Positions 1-12,908 of a stretch of 64,000 nt of DNA are shown here, piece by piece. Positions within the stretch are counted from its first letter, which is position 1. Every line of letters begins with the position of its first letter. Position numbers and translations under genes: made by a program. Location: contig NC_045142.1 of NCBI RefSeq assembly GCF_008831285.2, forward strand, positions 26,921,876-26,985,875, written 5' to 3'. This DNA is from Nymphaea colorata (Eukaryota; Streptophyta; Magnoliopsida; Nymphaeales; Nymphaeaceae). Under the pieces are notes generated by a model. It saw only the letters and a program-made list of their open reading frames with translations. It made no database searches and was not told where the DNA came from.

Positions 1-2
1 GC

Positions 3-671
3 CAGCAGCAAGCCTACGGCTTCCGGCCGGTGACTCCAGATGCCGCTGCGGGTGCTCTCAAAGTCAGGGAGACTCCCCCGACGCCATTGTCAGTAGTTCC
101 TTCCGGCGGAGATGAAGGTCTATCTTCGCCTTCTTCTCCACCGTCCGCGGACCAGCTGCCGGATGGGTGTCGAACTCCCTCCAGCGTGGTCTTTGACTCG
201 TTTGCGCCCGGGCCGGACGACCTAAACATGGCGCCGAAACGGAATTCCAGATCCGGGAAGGCCTTCCGTGCCTTGAGTACCGCGGACATTTGGGGATCCC
301 TGGGAAAGTCGAGGGTTTTCAGGGTCTTGCATTTTGATGATGATAATGATGACGACGACGTCGATGATGATGTTGACGGCAACGACAACGACAGCGACAA
401 TGGCCGTGAGAAGGCGACGGCCGGAAGACGGGAGGAAGTGGAGTTTCTACAGTTTGTTTACGAAGATCTCTTAAGGGCCATACTCTCGAATCAAGCCGAT
501 GACTGCATCGTGAAGAACGGCGACATTGCTAGCCCCAAAACTCCAAGATGCTTGAACGCCTGGATCAATGGTCTGGAGGATACGTGTCCTAACGCTCCGA
601 TCAAGCCAAGAAACCAAAGAGCTGTAGCGTCGGCTACATTTGGCTCCCTGTGTCGGAAGCTTGAGTTCTGA
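3..671 (+). CDS. Acidic plant-specific protein of unknown function, 3' part of gene
   Basis: The reading frame is open from the window edge and ends at TGA 669-671, so the N-terminus and any upstream exons are missing; about 222 codons are visible. Visible features are a proline/serine-rich start, a VFDSFAPGPDDL motif followed by a basic APKRN segment, a run of Asp/Asn (about codons 108-133) coded by GAT/GAC repeats, a hydrophobic stretch EFLQFVYEDLLRAIL, then TPKTPRC, DTCPNAPIKPR and a C-terminal GSLCRKLEF. The layout, with a FAPGP block, an acidic centre and a TCPxAPxKPR motif, resembles an uncharacterised conserved plant family I recall. The CPxAPxKPR motif also recalls SIAMESE-related cyclin-dependent kinase inhibitors, but that link is weak. 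I do not assign a function. The gene converges with the transporter gene on its right. Confidence 0.72.
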   Translation, partial: QQQAYGFRPVTPDAAAGALKVRETPPTPLSVVPSGGDEGLSSPSSPPSADQLPDGCRTPSSVVFDSFAPGPDDLNMAPKRNSRSGKAFRALSTADIWGSLGKSRVFRVLHFDDDNDDDDVDDDVDGNDNDSDNGREKATAGRREEVEFLQFVYEDLLRAILSNQADDCIVKNGDIASPKTPRCLNAWINGLEDTCPNAPIKPRNQRAVASATFGSLCRKLEF

Positions 672-1704
672 ACCGGCAGCTTTGCTCTTTTCTACGTAAA
701 CCAGTCGTCAACGCAAGACTTGGAGGATGCAGCAGTTTGGGTCTTCTCCTTTCGGGCGAAACAGGGGCAAGGGCTTCGTGAAAAGCTGTATTCTAGTTTT
801 GTGTTTCCATGGTGCTAAATTCTTCTTTTCAGTTTGTATGCCAGCTCTTGTAAATTATCCCTTCCACTGCTAGTTCTGATTGTATCTGAATCTAATTCTT
901 CGGCCTCTTGGAATTATTTGCTTCCTACCTTTCTTCGACTGGTTGATATGCGTTGGTCTCGTATTCTCCAATCCTTTTCTCTAAAAAGATCGAAGAATAG
1001 GGGCGGGAAATCATAGAAACTCATTTTTTTCCAACGTGTGGGGATTTTTTGAGGGGACAAGTTTAATACCAGTGTACTCCAGGCACTCCTCGAACAGTAC
1101 TTGAAACCATTTTATGGAACAACTAAATTCGTTCAGAAAAATTTTGCACAGTTCATGGTCGTTGTGCTTAATTCACCTCGCAAAGGAAATTCAAGAAGTG
1201 GACCTTTGAAAATCATGCACCCAGCAAGACAATAGCTGAAAGAGGGATTTCCATCCTAAGTCTCCCATTCTTAAGCCATAAACCAGTAGGAAACATAAAT
1301 CAATACCAGAACAAGGCTACCCTTGTGCAAAACATAACAGAAGTAATGAGCTGTATTGCAATAAATTAATAGGAGGATACATAAGAGTTTCAGCATCCAC
1401 ATCTAACGAAAATATATTCACCAAGAAGGATCTAGATCGGCTACAAGTTTGGAACTTGTTTGTTTCTTCGTAACAAAATGACAACAATTTACTATGTGGA
1501 TGAAAACATCGCAATTTTTCCAGGAATCTGACTGATTAACCTGGAATCCCTCCATCAAGCCGCAGACAGTAAAAGAGAGCAGAGTATATCCTACAAAAAA
1601 AGGAATGCAAACGTACCGACGGACTGTGAAGTTAGAATGTTACTGAGATCAGCAGGCCCTTCCGCGGGTTTCAAAAAATAAACTCATCCTCTCCGTAGCT
1701 AAAC
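672..1704. other. Convergent intergenic space with 3' UTRs
   Basis: This gap lies between the stop of the acidic protein gene (plus strand) and the stop of the URGT gene (minus strand). It must hold both 3' untranslated regions. It is AT-rich and I see no coding or RNA gene in it. Confidence 0.6.
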
Positions 1705-4700
1705 CTAAACCTTCTCATCACCGTGTTCTGAACCAGCATGTTTCTGAGACTTGTCCACAGTAAGTGAGTAATTCCGACGCTCTTTGCCTCCAGGTTTGGA
1801 TGAAGCGTTGCCATACCAGATCATTCCGACCACTGCTAAAACCATGCCTAGAACAACTTGTAAGTTCAGACCTTCTCTGCCAAAGAACAAGAAACCCAGG
1901 AACAAAACAAGGATCGTTTTCATGTGGCCGAGGACTTGGAAGGAAACAGCAGTGAATCTTCCAATACAGATGAACTGACTTAGGTTGGTGCCCACTGCTA
2001 TTGTGCAGGACAGTGCAATGAATAACTGGAACAGGAAAACAAAATAATCAGCAAAGAAATAGAAACAATAACAAAAAACATATAGGAAACTTAAAAAAAC
2101 ACAAAAGGTTGATAATTGGCATTTAGCTCAAAGACGTCTGACAAGTTGACCCTGCAGGGACAGAGGATCTTCACACATACAAAACTCAAATTGAATATTG
2201 ATACCAGTAGAATGGATATTAATTTACATGAACCACACAGATGATGACACTATAAGCTCCAGAAAACTGAAAATTGGATCTTTCAATAGAAAGGCAATAT
2301 AGCTATGCTCGACAATGCAGGTTATAATAATTTGTCATACCCTTTTATTTCTCCTCTCTTCCTTCCCTAAGGCACATACCACCAGTACAACTTATTTCTA
2401 CAAGGGATAATAAGAAAATTAATATATATATAAATTGCTTACTTACCACAGATACCACGTTGAAATCATACATATCAATTCTTTTATTTGTCAACCAGAA
2501 ATCCAAGAAGGGCCCAATGATCAGCAGCGTCGCAGCCTGAACTGGGGCAGTATGGCCCAAGAGGTTGAATGATCCGAGAGAGTACTTCCGTTGCAAAAAG
2601 TGTACATACTGCAACGAAGAAAAAACATGCAAGTCAATTTTTACCATCATTATTTCTAGTGTACTAGCCATCACATTCAGGGGAAGGGATAGCAGACCCA
2701 ATTCACAGACAATAGGTGGCGAAGACTTCCACAACAGAGGCTTATCGTATACATTCCAAAATTTAAGCTAATTTTCTGTCCTAAAAGTATTGAACCAGTC
2801 ATTCCATGATATAAGAAAACATGCTTCGTAATACTTTGTGTGGCTATATCCATTTTCCAAGATTAAGTTTCACAATAACAGAGCTGCAACTTGAACAATA
2901 GCCCTGGAACATCAGGAAAGATAGAAACCATTTGCTAATAATTGGTACACCTAGCTTTATACAAGTAATAATGAGACAAATGCCACTAAAGTTAGAAAAG
3001 TATTTGCTAAGAAGAGGCCATGTAGACTTTGTACTTTGTATGCTAAAGGAATTGCTTCCAACCCTCAGCTTCAGAGCACTCAAGTACACAACAAGGCCAT
3101 CAATGGAATCAACAAACATATAGTTGATTAATTAGTTAAAAATAAGTAGTGGGTCAAAGCAGTTCTCCTGAGGACTGAAATCATCTGAAGTAACGTTCCC
3201 ATCAAATCGATCCAGGCCCAATCCCTGTTCAGCTGTCAGGAGTTGAGCTGTTTCAAATTTTCAATACAGGTCCTGAAGGAAGGGAAAGAAATTCGCGGTA
3301 ACCGAAATAAACTAAATGTGATGACCCAGTGTCAGCACTATAAAAATGGTGGGGTTGAGATCCACAATTTACTTACATATTGTTGCAAGGAAGTGCTCCA
3401 AACAGCAATAACAGCTGCAAGAAAGCCCTTTGTGTTAACACTGACATCAGTCACTGTGCAAACACCAACACCTATGAGAACAACAAGTATACTAAGCTTT
3501 GTGTCTCTTGAATATCGAATATGATCCAGGACAACTTCCAATAAACAAGAAACTGGAATCATGCTGAGCTTTGCAATCTGCCAATCAAACGACAGTTTGA
3601 ATTATTAACAGAGGTAAGTAATCTGTTATCATAGATCACCAGAACTGGTCAGAACTGAAAGTGATTACCTGATAAAACCCCACAGAGTTCCACATGAGAC
3701 TCACATTCATGCCAACAATGGAAAAGTTTGCAAATACAACAAATTTGAGAAGCTCTGACACTGGTAGATGAGAGGCCTGTATGTAACCCATCCATCTAAG
3801 AACCATAGTCATAAGGGTTGTGGTCGCAAAATGTAAGCCAGTTAATGTTGTTGCTGTAGAAATTCAATTCCATGCAAAAGAAGACAAGAAAAAGGATTAG
3901 AGAAACCTTTAAAATAACAAGGATACAGCAGATATTAACTAAGGTAGGACACAATGTCCAGAAATTTTCAAACATCGCCAGATATTATGACATACCCGGC
4001 TACTGCCAAATAACCCCACCACCCTCAGTGGTAATAAAGGGAACACAATTGCATGACACACATACACACATAAATCACTCGCTCAGACACCCTTGCACAT
4101 GTCATGTTCAGATCAGGTAAAGTACAACTCTGACATACACCACCAATAAAACACGAATGAGCAACTAAAACTTCTGCAGGAATTGACAGTAGAAGTTATG
4201 GAACCCTGTGAATAAGAATGCAAGCTTCGGCCAAGAAACTAAGCAATTAACTGAAGAAATTTTAGGAACAAAGTTTCCCTTCGTTTGCTTTAGATATCCT
4301 TTGAAAAGCTCAACAATTGAGTTCTCAGTAGTAACATAAATAAAAGAGAAAAATTATCCAAGGCAAAGAACTGGAAGAGGGATCCATGGGCATACTAAAG
4401 ATCCAATACAACAGTAGCGCAATAACTTAGGGAGCTTTTAACAGAAACTTGAGAAACGGAACTAAAGTTTTCGTTAGAAAAAGTAGCCTTATCTGGCAAT
4501 CCAAAAGGCACACGAGAGAAATCAATTGATCCTTTGATTGAAATGGAAAAGAAACTACTAAAGACATGGTGGTAGCACTTGTCACTAGTCAAGAACAAAA
4601 TTAATTATCGAATCTCCCATGTAACTATCAAGGATTTCATTTATCATTGATAACCACAGAATATACATGTAACTGAAGTCCATCTAGCGTGATTCCTTTA

Positions 4701-5377
4701 CACATTTGTCAATCATCGAGTCATTAAAACTAAAACAATAGGATAAGACCAAAAAAGGTTGTTATTCATTATAAATAGCCCTAGGAGTCGATATAGGAGA
4801 GTCCCTCAAAGCCATAAGCATTCAAAAGACTATAAGAGAAAAAGGGGAAAGACTGGAATATCATAAACTGTTGCTAATCGAATCGATTTAGGTGCTCCCG
4901 ATCAGCTAAGCAAACTGGCATTTTGCATTTTTTGTGTTTATAGAGCTTCCAAGGATGAAGCTTCCAGAACACAAAGATGGAAATCAAGATTTAGCAGATC
5001 CACACTTTCCGGAAGGCGGAACACTGGAGGATCAACTAGAGACACTGTCTAGGTCAGCAAGTAGGACTAAAAGGCTGCAGACTGTCAGACACAAGCTTTC
5101 TTTGTTTTGAATTAATAGAATACAGAACTGCTAACCGATTTAATCAATACAATCTATTATTTTCTTCCCATTATCTTTTCCATTCTAGCAAATCGAGCTA
5201 ACAAGATAATCGGAAGAGGAGAAGCAAATGAAAAGCTGAGAAATTACCAAAACTAAAGCCATAGGTGGCCATCAGAGCCTTGTTGACTAAGATGATTCCG
5301 ACTGACGTAACAACATTGAACATCCATGATGCGATATCCACTGCAGCCTTCTTTTCTGCCTTGCTAGACGGCGCCAT
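1705..5377 (-). CDS. URGT: UDP-rhamnose/UDP-galactose transporter (nucleotide-sugar transporter), five exons
   Basis: Coding exons on the minus strand are 5377-5248, 3853-3669, 3577-3377, 2608-2447 and 2025-1705. All introns are GT-AG and the frame is continuous for 332 residues. The start is the ATG of [14 protein letters not shown], which matches the usual start of plant URGT2/URGT3 proteins. Diagnostic stretches are [26 protein letters not shown] (first membrane helix), [92 protein letters not shown] and a C-terminal [15 protein letters not shown]. About ten membrane helices are expected. Members of this NST-KT family import UDP-rhamnose and UDP-galactose into the Golgi lumen in exchange for UMP and feed pectin and cell-wall synthesis. 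Exact substrate preference cannot be read from sequence. A 5' UTR intron probably lies upstream of the ATG. Confidence 0.93.
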
Positions 5378-8300
5378 TCCTTCGCCAAAAGAAAAGGGAA
5401 AAGGAAATACTCTTTGGGTGTTCTCCCTCACGACTCCATTCTTCCCCAACGCTCAGAACTAAGCTAATACGAAAGAGCAAATTGTTCACCTTCGGACAGT
5501 TTCCACTCACTGCTGCGTTTTACTAGAAGAACGATCTATAAAGGTTCTCCAACTGAGGACTTTGGCATACGGAGTAGTTCCAGTCCCCCTGCAATTTCTT
5601 CCCGACCGATCTCCTTAAGAACAGAAGATGAACCAGAGGGAAGAACTCCAGAGATCTCTGAATCACTTCTAGCGATCTGAACCTCGGGACTCCCGCGCCC
5701 TGTTCTGCTGACGGAAAAGATTCAGTATTTCCAGAAACATGAATTCCACAACTGGCCGGATTCGCAACATCCGACGATACATGAACTCAAATGTAAAAAG
5801 AATGCATCGGCTGAAAATGGAGAAAAGATCCGCAACAAATGAGAACTACCGGTCAGTACCTTTCTCGTGGATCTTCAGCACTGCGATCTCACAAGGCCAG
5901 CTTCCGATCTACTTCCGACGGACATCTTCGAGACCAGAGATTGCGGGGACTACTTCCTACTGAGCCCGATGAGTTCGCCGGTCGGCCAGGGACCGGGCGA
6001 CTCAGATTTGCAATCCCCGCAGCGACGGATCCACCCGCCAAGACGAACGAGGTGTCCGCCGGCCGGAAACGGGAGCTGGTACCGGCAAAGGGGGAAGATC
6101 TCCCGCCTAGAAAAACCAGAGCGAATACAAAAAATTCCGAGATACCTACCACCTGATTGAGGGCGAGGGAGTCACGCACAAAAGCGGAGGCATGGAGGAG
6201 CAGGAGCAGGAGGAAACAACCGTTTTATTTTGCGCATTTATACGAAACCGGCAATCAGATTTTCCACGTGGCGCTCAGATGCGAGGAGGCGAGCCTCTCA
6301 GACCCGCTGGATCCCGTTAATTTTTCCGATCAGTTTGGCTGCAGATTTAATGACCCAAATGCCCCTCCCCGCATAAATCAACCATGTCCATCCCTGGGCT
6401 GGAACACACCAATTTTATTTTTATTCTCTTCTGTCTTCATTTGTTTAGAGTTTTTGCTCTCATATTTATATCCACCACTTGTATTATACAAAAAAAATAA
6501 ATAAATAAATAATGATATTTTTATTTTAGTTAAAATTTAAAAACTTTAATTCCGTCCATTTCATAAAAAATTTCTGGCTCCAATATCCACAAACGCATAA
6601 TTGTTTCTTTTCTTTTTTTCCACAAAACAAAACTCGAACAAACATTAAAAATGGTCCCAAATGGCTTGCCCTTGTTTACCAAGGAATGTGCAATTGGCAG
6701 TGAACTGATCATACAAATGAAAATTTGAAAAGAAGTTTAGCTAGTTAAGGAGGAGGAGCATTTCATCCCATCTTGTGGATCTATGAGAGTCCAAACACCT
6801 TTTCTTCTTATTTAAAGTATTGTAAGGTTATTGCTTGTTTCGGGGTTTGAATGAATGCCCTTTTAACTCAAGCATTGCCGTCATTTGTAGCATAGAAGTA
6901 TGATGCACCGAAACGCTGACCTTTTCAAATTTGTGTTGGAAAATAGTGACAAAAATATATATGGATAAACGAAAAGATCACTTGGGCGCCATGAACTGGA
7001 AATCAAGCGCTTGGGATGAAGCTTTTATGGGATCAGCTGGAAGGATTAAGAGTTAGAGCTGATTCAAACACGATGCAATTAAAAATGGGACAAGCCATAA
7101 TGTATCATATCTGACCCATTTGCAGCCCCTGGGCTTGGCTCGCAAATTGACTAACAAGAGTTGAGTGGGTGGCCGAGCTGCAAATGAGTCAAGGTTAGGC
7201 TTCGCTTGCCAGACTCAGCATCAACATTTAGAAAAATCTTCTGCTCCTTTCACTCAAAAACTTGCATGTTTGTGCCCTCTCACTCCCTTCTTGTGGGGAG
7301 GTGAGAGGCTTTCATGAGTATGATCAACATGCAAACCTAAAAAACAAGAAGCTTCACCTGCCGCTTGGATGATGTTAAGTAAAGCAGCATCAAAATGCCA
7401 AATTGTTCGTATTATTTTCCATGTTAAAATCTGATTTTGGATTTCTATTTTACAAAAATTTGTTGCACATGAAACCTGCATTCAGGTGAAAGATGTATAC
7501 CTTTGGCTTGTGCAAAGAGTTTGGCAAAGGTTTCTTACCAAAGGAGTGTACCTACCTTCAATCTTGCAGCAAGGATCAAACACCCTAAAATGCGAATTCG
7601 CAACGTCACTTCACTTAAGTTGGTGCGAGTCGATTTGACAATGAAAACTGTGTTCCTGTTGCCAAACAACTCCTTTAGGCATGGGGCATGCCGGGGAGCC
7701 TTACAGCCCATCTCACAATTTTTTTGTCTTGTTTGCACCCATCAATTATGGTGGAGACGAAGTGTCTCAACTCGTGCTTTGGAGACTCTTCCTCCAACCT
7801 AAACGTCGCCTTCCTATAAATCACGTCCACCACAAGAAAAGTAACAGGACACAAGAAAAGTAACAGGACTCTGAATTAGGCTACTGAACCTCTCGGATCA
7901 CCATCATGCTGCCAATCTCGACAGCCAAACATATGTCATTTACTAATGCCTGGTCGCTTTCTCGACGCAGCCAAGAATGAGCGGTAGCCTCCATGGAAAT
8001 CCCATCTCAAGAACCTTGGTAAAAACTGAGCGACTCTAAATTTTCCGGCCATCGCGTTTGAGCCCTCCAATCCTGTGGATGGGATGCGAATGACAATTAT
8101 CGAAAGGCCATCGGCGTTGAAAACTTGAACTTGTGGTTTCATAACTAGAGATCAGGCAAGCAGATCATCCGACTGAGATTGGGTAGCACTACCGCAACCA
8201 GTTGGGTCTCCAGTTCGAAGAAGTCCATGAGGCTTGTGCATCAGCTTGCTTAACTGCATATCCAATGGAGGAGGAAAAAGAGAAAGAGCAAAAACAAGCT

Positions 8301-9710
8301 CAATTTCTTTTTCTCAGGTTTCAATAAGAGATGAGCAACGGAAGGTTTTGATGAGATTTCGGGAAGTGTCGTGGGCTGGTGCACCGCACTCAATACCAAT
8401 CCGATTTGATGTCAAACGGGCTCATTGGTTGATGGTTGATTAGGTTCTTGAAGCAAAAGCTCCGTCTACCTAGCTAGGAGGGTTGGGCTTAGATTTTGAA
8501 GTTTTTTTAAGAGAAAATTGGAGGAGTCTAATGTGTGGTTGTGTCTGTTCAGAAACTTGGCTTTCGTAATTTAATTCTTGGGTTGTAGTTTTTTTACGTG
8601 AACTAGTGGAAGCGTGCCCAAACCAGCTTAAATGTCAAAAAACAAAACATACTAACAGGTCCCGCCAAAATGGGTCGAGATCATATGAAACGGAGAAGGG
8701 GACCAACTGCAGCCATGTTTTGTGGCGGAGTCGCCCTTCAATTCATATAGCCTTCTGTCGTTGAAAAGAACATAGGATTTAGACAAGTTTTCCCGTGATC
8801 ACCGCCAACGACCAGGGCTTGCTTTGACACTACAGCTGTGCCACATGTTTCAAGATTGCCTCCTTCGATCTCCTCGCCATGGTTTGGAGCTTCTTCGTTT
8901 TTCATTTTTATGGCCGACCCGCGTTCTTTGCCCTCTCCCCAATGATTGGAGAAGTCCACAGTTAACGAGGCAACGATGAAATGTTGAGTAAAGTACTTCT
9001 CGGGAAGGTCTGCGAGGAGACATAATACATTGTTTTATGATTTGAACAAGCAGAAGACCCCTTAATCCCCCCTCTGACCAAAAATCTTCCTTAGAGGGCC
9101 TCTGACAGAAGGATGGGAATTCTTTGGACTGCTGCTTCAAGTGAAAAGTTTCATCACCGTTCAATACGATTTCACCTGCTCTACAACGATGACACTTTAA
9201 AGTTCAAAATAAGGAAGTCGGCCTTGGAGGATTCCGAACTCTCTTTTGAGATGAACCCGGCACACCATGGAAAAGGTATGGCACGAGACATTTTTCCTGC
9301 TATCAAACACCCGCGTAAGATCGTTGTACTTGATCTATACAGTAACCGAGTTACAAAACTTATCTAGCACTCTGTGTGTGTATGTTGTGTGTGTTTTATC
9401 TGCACAGCAACAGAGTAGCAAACTTTTCTGAAACTCCCCGTCTTATGTGTGTGTGCCTCCACACATGCACATACATGATCTTTGCTGCAAGCCTGCAAGC
9501 AAATGGAATGACCAGGAACCGGAAGATGATTTGCAGCAATTAAGAAACCAATTACTTCAAACATCTCTAAAGTTTATATGTAACTCACCGAACTCTTTAA
9601 AATACACTCCACGACCAAAAGGAAAAGAAAAATAAGGTAACAAAAGCCCAACAATAAAAATCAGAAAATACAGGAGGAATCACGAGGATTACACTATTTA
9701 CGCATGATGA
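5378..9710. other. URGT leader/promoter region and intergenic DNA without a recognised gene
   Basis: The part from 5378 to about 6210 is GC-richer and probably holds the URGT 5' UTR and promoter. From about 6450 to 9700 the sequence is AT-rich with short broken frames. Blocks near 7130-7200 and 8640-9130 look like decayed repeat DNA but cannot be classified. A GT-rich stretch lies at 9373-9395 and mixed TG/CA sequence at 9440-9475. Confidence 0.5.
6236..6242 (-). promoter_or_regulatory. Candidate TATA box for the URGT gene
   Basis: On the minus strand this reads TATAAAT in the context CGTATAAATGCG. It lies about 860 bp upstream of the URGT start codon. If it is used, the leader between about 6210 and 5378 would contain an intron; candidate sites are CAG|GTGGTAGG near 6147 and an acceptor TATTAG or CTTAG near 5465. 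This is inference only. Confidence 0.3.
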
Positions 9711-12700
9711 TTACTGTTGGTTGGTTGGTGGTAAAAAGCGTTCCCACCATCCATAATCATACTTGGGATAAGGAGCCACCCACTGCTCTGGAGTTGAGAA
9801 CTTGATGTCTACCGGGTTACAAGCCAATGCTTCCTCTAGACTTTCGGCTTCAAACTCTGCATATAAAACTCGGTCTAATCTCAGCTTCATGAACCTACAG
9901 GAAAATAACGAGAACAGTCAACTGGATGCATGCAATAAAATAGACATCACTCAAACCATCCTTATAAACATAAATGATAGCAGTCTTAGCATAACATTAC
10001 CATCTCTTCTTAAACCAAGTTATAATAAGATAAATGCATCGTTTGGTCAGCTGTTCTGACGCAGAGGATAAAACCCAATAGCAATTCTTAGCTGTTCTAT
10101 CTTTTAAATTTGGCATCACTAATCTTCAAGATCCAATAAAGTAACAAGGTACAAGCCTATTGCAAAAGCGCTTAAAGTAATGAGTGTTGGGTGAAGAAAA
10201 GCCTAATACATAGTTCGCGCAGAAACTGCAACCCGCTGCTCCCGAAAAGTAGAGGGTATTGGGTGAAGAAAGGTCTAGAACACATACTTCGTCACAAAGT
10301 GAAGACAACATGGGTGCTTCATTAATGACAGAGGACGTGGAGAAACCGCAACCCATTGCCCCCAAACAGCAGAAGGTACTGGGTGAAGAAATACCTATAC
10401 TACAGCGCTTGCCACAAAATGAAGACAAGGTAGATCCCCTGGTACTATTCTAGCAATAACAAGTCTAAAGCACATGATGGAACTCCAAAATTATCTCCAT
10501 GCACTTTGCTGCTTAGTTCCTTTAGTTACATTGAAAGGATAACACGGTAATCAGTTCCCTGGTTAAGAGAATATGCGGATATCATGACATAGAAGATTGG
10601 AGGACTGACCGAGTTCCGCGTTCAAATCTGGGAGAGTTCATTAAATTTTCCAATAACTATTGTCCTGAAATAGTGTAGAAGTCCCCTCTTAGTCAGAAGC
10701 AAGCAAGGGTTGGTGGTTTGTGTCGTGACGATACACGGTAAAAAGAATCATAAACATTCAATCATAGACAACAAACGAGAAAAATGAAATGATAAACCCA
10801 ATATAAAAAAATGCGTCAAGTCCTAGCACACTCTTTTTTAGGACTAGATGCTTCCCAAAGATGAGAAAGAAGTCAGGTTTCCTCTTTCTTGATCATCCCA
10901 GTGAATGTATGGTACTGCAGGCATGTATTCAAGAATAAGAGAGAAATAACAAATTAGCAGGTGTCATATATAGGAAAAAAAGGTTTTAGAAGGAAATCGA
11001 AAACATGAGCTTGATAATGGCTTCAAATCTATGATTGGACTCAAAAAAGCATAGTCCTTGAACAATTTTACAAAGAAAAACCCACTCAGCTAAACTGACG
11101 AATGTTACTGTCACCTGCCAAATTGGTTTCGGGATCCCTTTGAACTTTTCAAGAAACAAAGAAAAGTGAAATTGGTTCCCACTTCCTACCAATTAATCTT
11201 TGCAAAAAAAGTTCATCAGTTCTCTTTTTTTGCTCTATTATCATGTTTAAAGATGGTTGCGAGCAAGATCCTTCGATTAAGATGCCACAACTTATTAGAT
11301 CATGCTTGGAGCGACAACTAGTTTTATGCCCCAAAGTCACCTACAGAGTCAAATTCAGACATCTACTGCATCTCCTCACTGCCCTTCAGCAACATACCTA
11401 AACATATGTGCTACTCCTATCCACGTGGATCAACTAATAGCATAATCAAGGGCGTTTCCTGGTCTTATCCATGCTCTTATCAAGGCAAAATTGTATCTGC
11501 AAAGAAATTTCACCTTTTGTGTCTTACAGTAAAAATGGACAAAACTGATTTTTTAGCCAAAACTTGAAACATGGCCGTTTCAGACAACAGCATCACTGTT
11601 AACTTCTATTAGTGACCTTCCATTATCACCATTCGATAATATTAAACTTCAAAGATCACATAAAAATCACAATGCCGAAAACGGCTCGCCCTTGTTTCCT
11701 GGATGGTCTAGACATAAATCTAGCCTATCAAGGATGAAGACACACTCATAAGCTAGTTGGGGAGCCACCTTCATACTTTGGACAAGCAATAAGCAATCCA
11801 CATGAAGAAAACAACAATTTGTAGCTCATCTTCTTCTTGGAAATTCAACATAGACACTTTTAAGTGGTTTAAAAGGAAGGAGGGAAAAAGAAGAGTGAGG
11901 AAGCGTACGTCATCCAGGGACCATCAGTGGATATTAGAGCGACGGCCGGCCTCCTCAGTCGACTCGTAATCGAAGGAAACTTGTCCAAGAACTTAGGTTC
12001 GATAACCAACCAGAAATCCTGCTCTCTGTTGCGCTCTCCAAAATTCCTGAGCCTCTCAAACATGAGCTCCTTGAAGTGCTCTTCCTCGTCCAACATGAAC
12101 TTGGCGTTAGCGACCACAAAGTAATACTTTCCAGCGCCACTCTTTCCCTATAATTGAGATTTGGAAAGAGAAAAAAGAATACCATGATTAGTCTTCATGA
12201 ATGACCAACGTATCGCTGGACTACTTCGTAGGTTCTGACAGATGTATACAATTTCATAAAGCTCGTACTCATGACTAGGTTAGTCCGGTTACAAACTTCT
12301 TAATCTAAAACTGGTTGCAATGCTAAGCTTCAAGGAGTGTAGCATGATAGTTAATACAAATTTCAGCAATCTATTTGCTAAAAAACGAGTGGATCTAATA
12401 GCATCCGAACTACAGAATTAAGTGTAGATTTGGCTATTATTGTAGTTGCAGCCTCTTGAGACCATCCATAAGTGGACTTCTATGACTTGTATATGCCAAT
12501 TGTTCAAAGAAACAGAAAACCAGGGGCGATAAACTGATGGTAAGAGAAACGTTTTCCCACCTTGTCCTGCTTTTACTATACAAATGGGTACTTCACAAAC
12601 TTAAATAATGAGGGGGAGAGAGAGAGGTGGGGGCTCACCTCCTCCTCAGGCGGCTGTTGAGGGGACTCCACCTGGTTAGATTCCACGGCAACGGCCCTGG

Positions 12701-12908
12701 TTTTGGATAAAAGTACCCGAGACAGGGCCTGCGTCCTTGTCGCCAGGGAGGCAGAGCGATGCTGCGGGCAAGCCATGCCGGCGGATGAGAAGCGACGGGC
12801 GGAGGGCGGACCAGCCAGGCGGTCGGGTCTGAAGGATTCGGCGGCCTGGCCCCGCGTTTGAGCCATCGCCATGGCCGAGCAGGAACCAAAATGGAACGGC
12901 GTCGCCAT
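9711..12908 (-). CDS. YCF54: YCF54-like plastid protein (LCAA), cyclase assembly factor, three exons
   Basis: Minus-strand exons are 12908-12639, 12147-11909 and 9894-9711, giving 230 residues with correct splice phases; the last junction completes Thr in GPWMTFMKLRLDRV. The first 85-90 residues are rich in Ser, Ala and Arg with few acidic residues, as expected of a chloroplast transit peptide. The mature part is the YCF54 domain: GKYYFVVANAKFMLDEEEHF, ERLRNFGERNREQDFWLV, EPKFLDKFP, RRPAVALISTDGPW, and a C-terminal PVDIKFSTPEQWVAPYP ending in YGWWERFLPP. In plants and cyanobacteria this protein binds and stabilises the CHL27/AcsF subunit of Mg-protoporphyrin IX monomethyl ester cyclase, the step that makes the fifth ring of chlorophyll. 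Intron 2 is about 2.0 kb and carries a small decayed tandem repeat. Confidence 0.93.
10184..10436. repeat. Degenerate three-unit minisatellite in YCF54 intron 2
   Basis: The block GT(G/A/C)(T/C)TGGGTGAAGAAA opens three successive units at 10184, 10256 and 10376. The middle unit is 120 bp. The first is shortened to 72 bp and the last breaks off near 10436. Shared inner blocks include CACAAA(G/A)TGAAGACAA and GAAAC(T/C)GCAACCC. Both strands are open across most of it, so it could be a fossil of a repetitive coding sequence. No function is implied. Confidence 0.6.

Noticed and set aside
8738-9164. Two overlapping minus-strand frames
   Set aside because: Neither shows a family motif and they overlap in different frames; probably decayed repeat DNA.
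10126-10453. Possible extra exon of YCF54 in intron 2
   Set aside because: The YCF54 domain is complete and in phase without it, and the block is an internal repeat.
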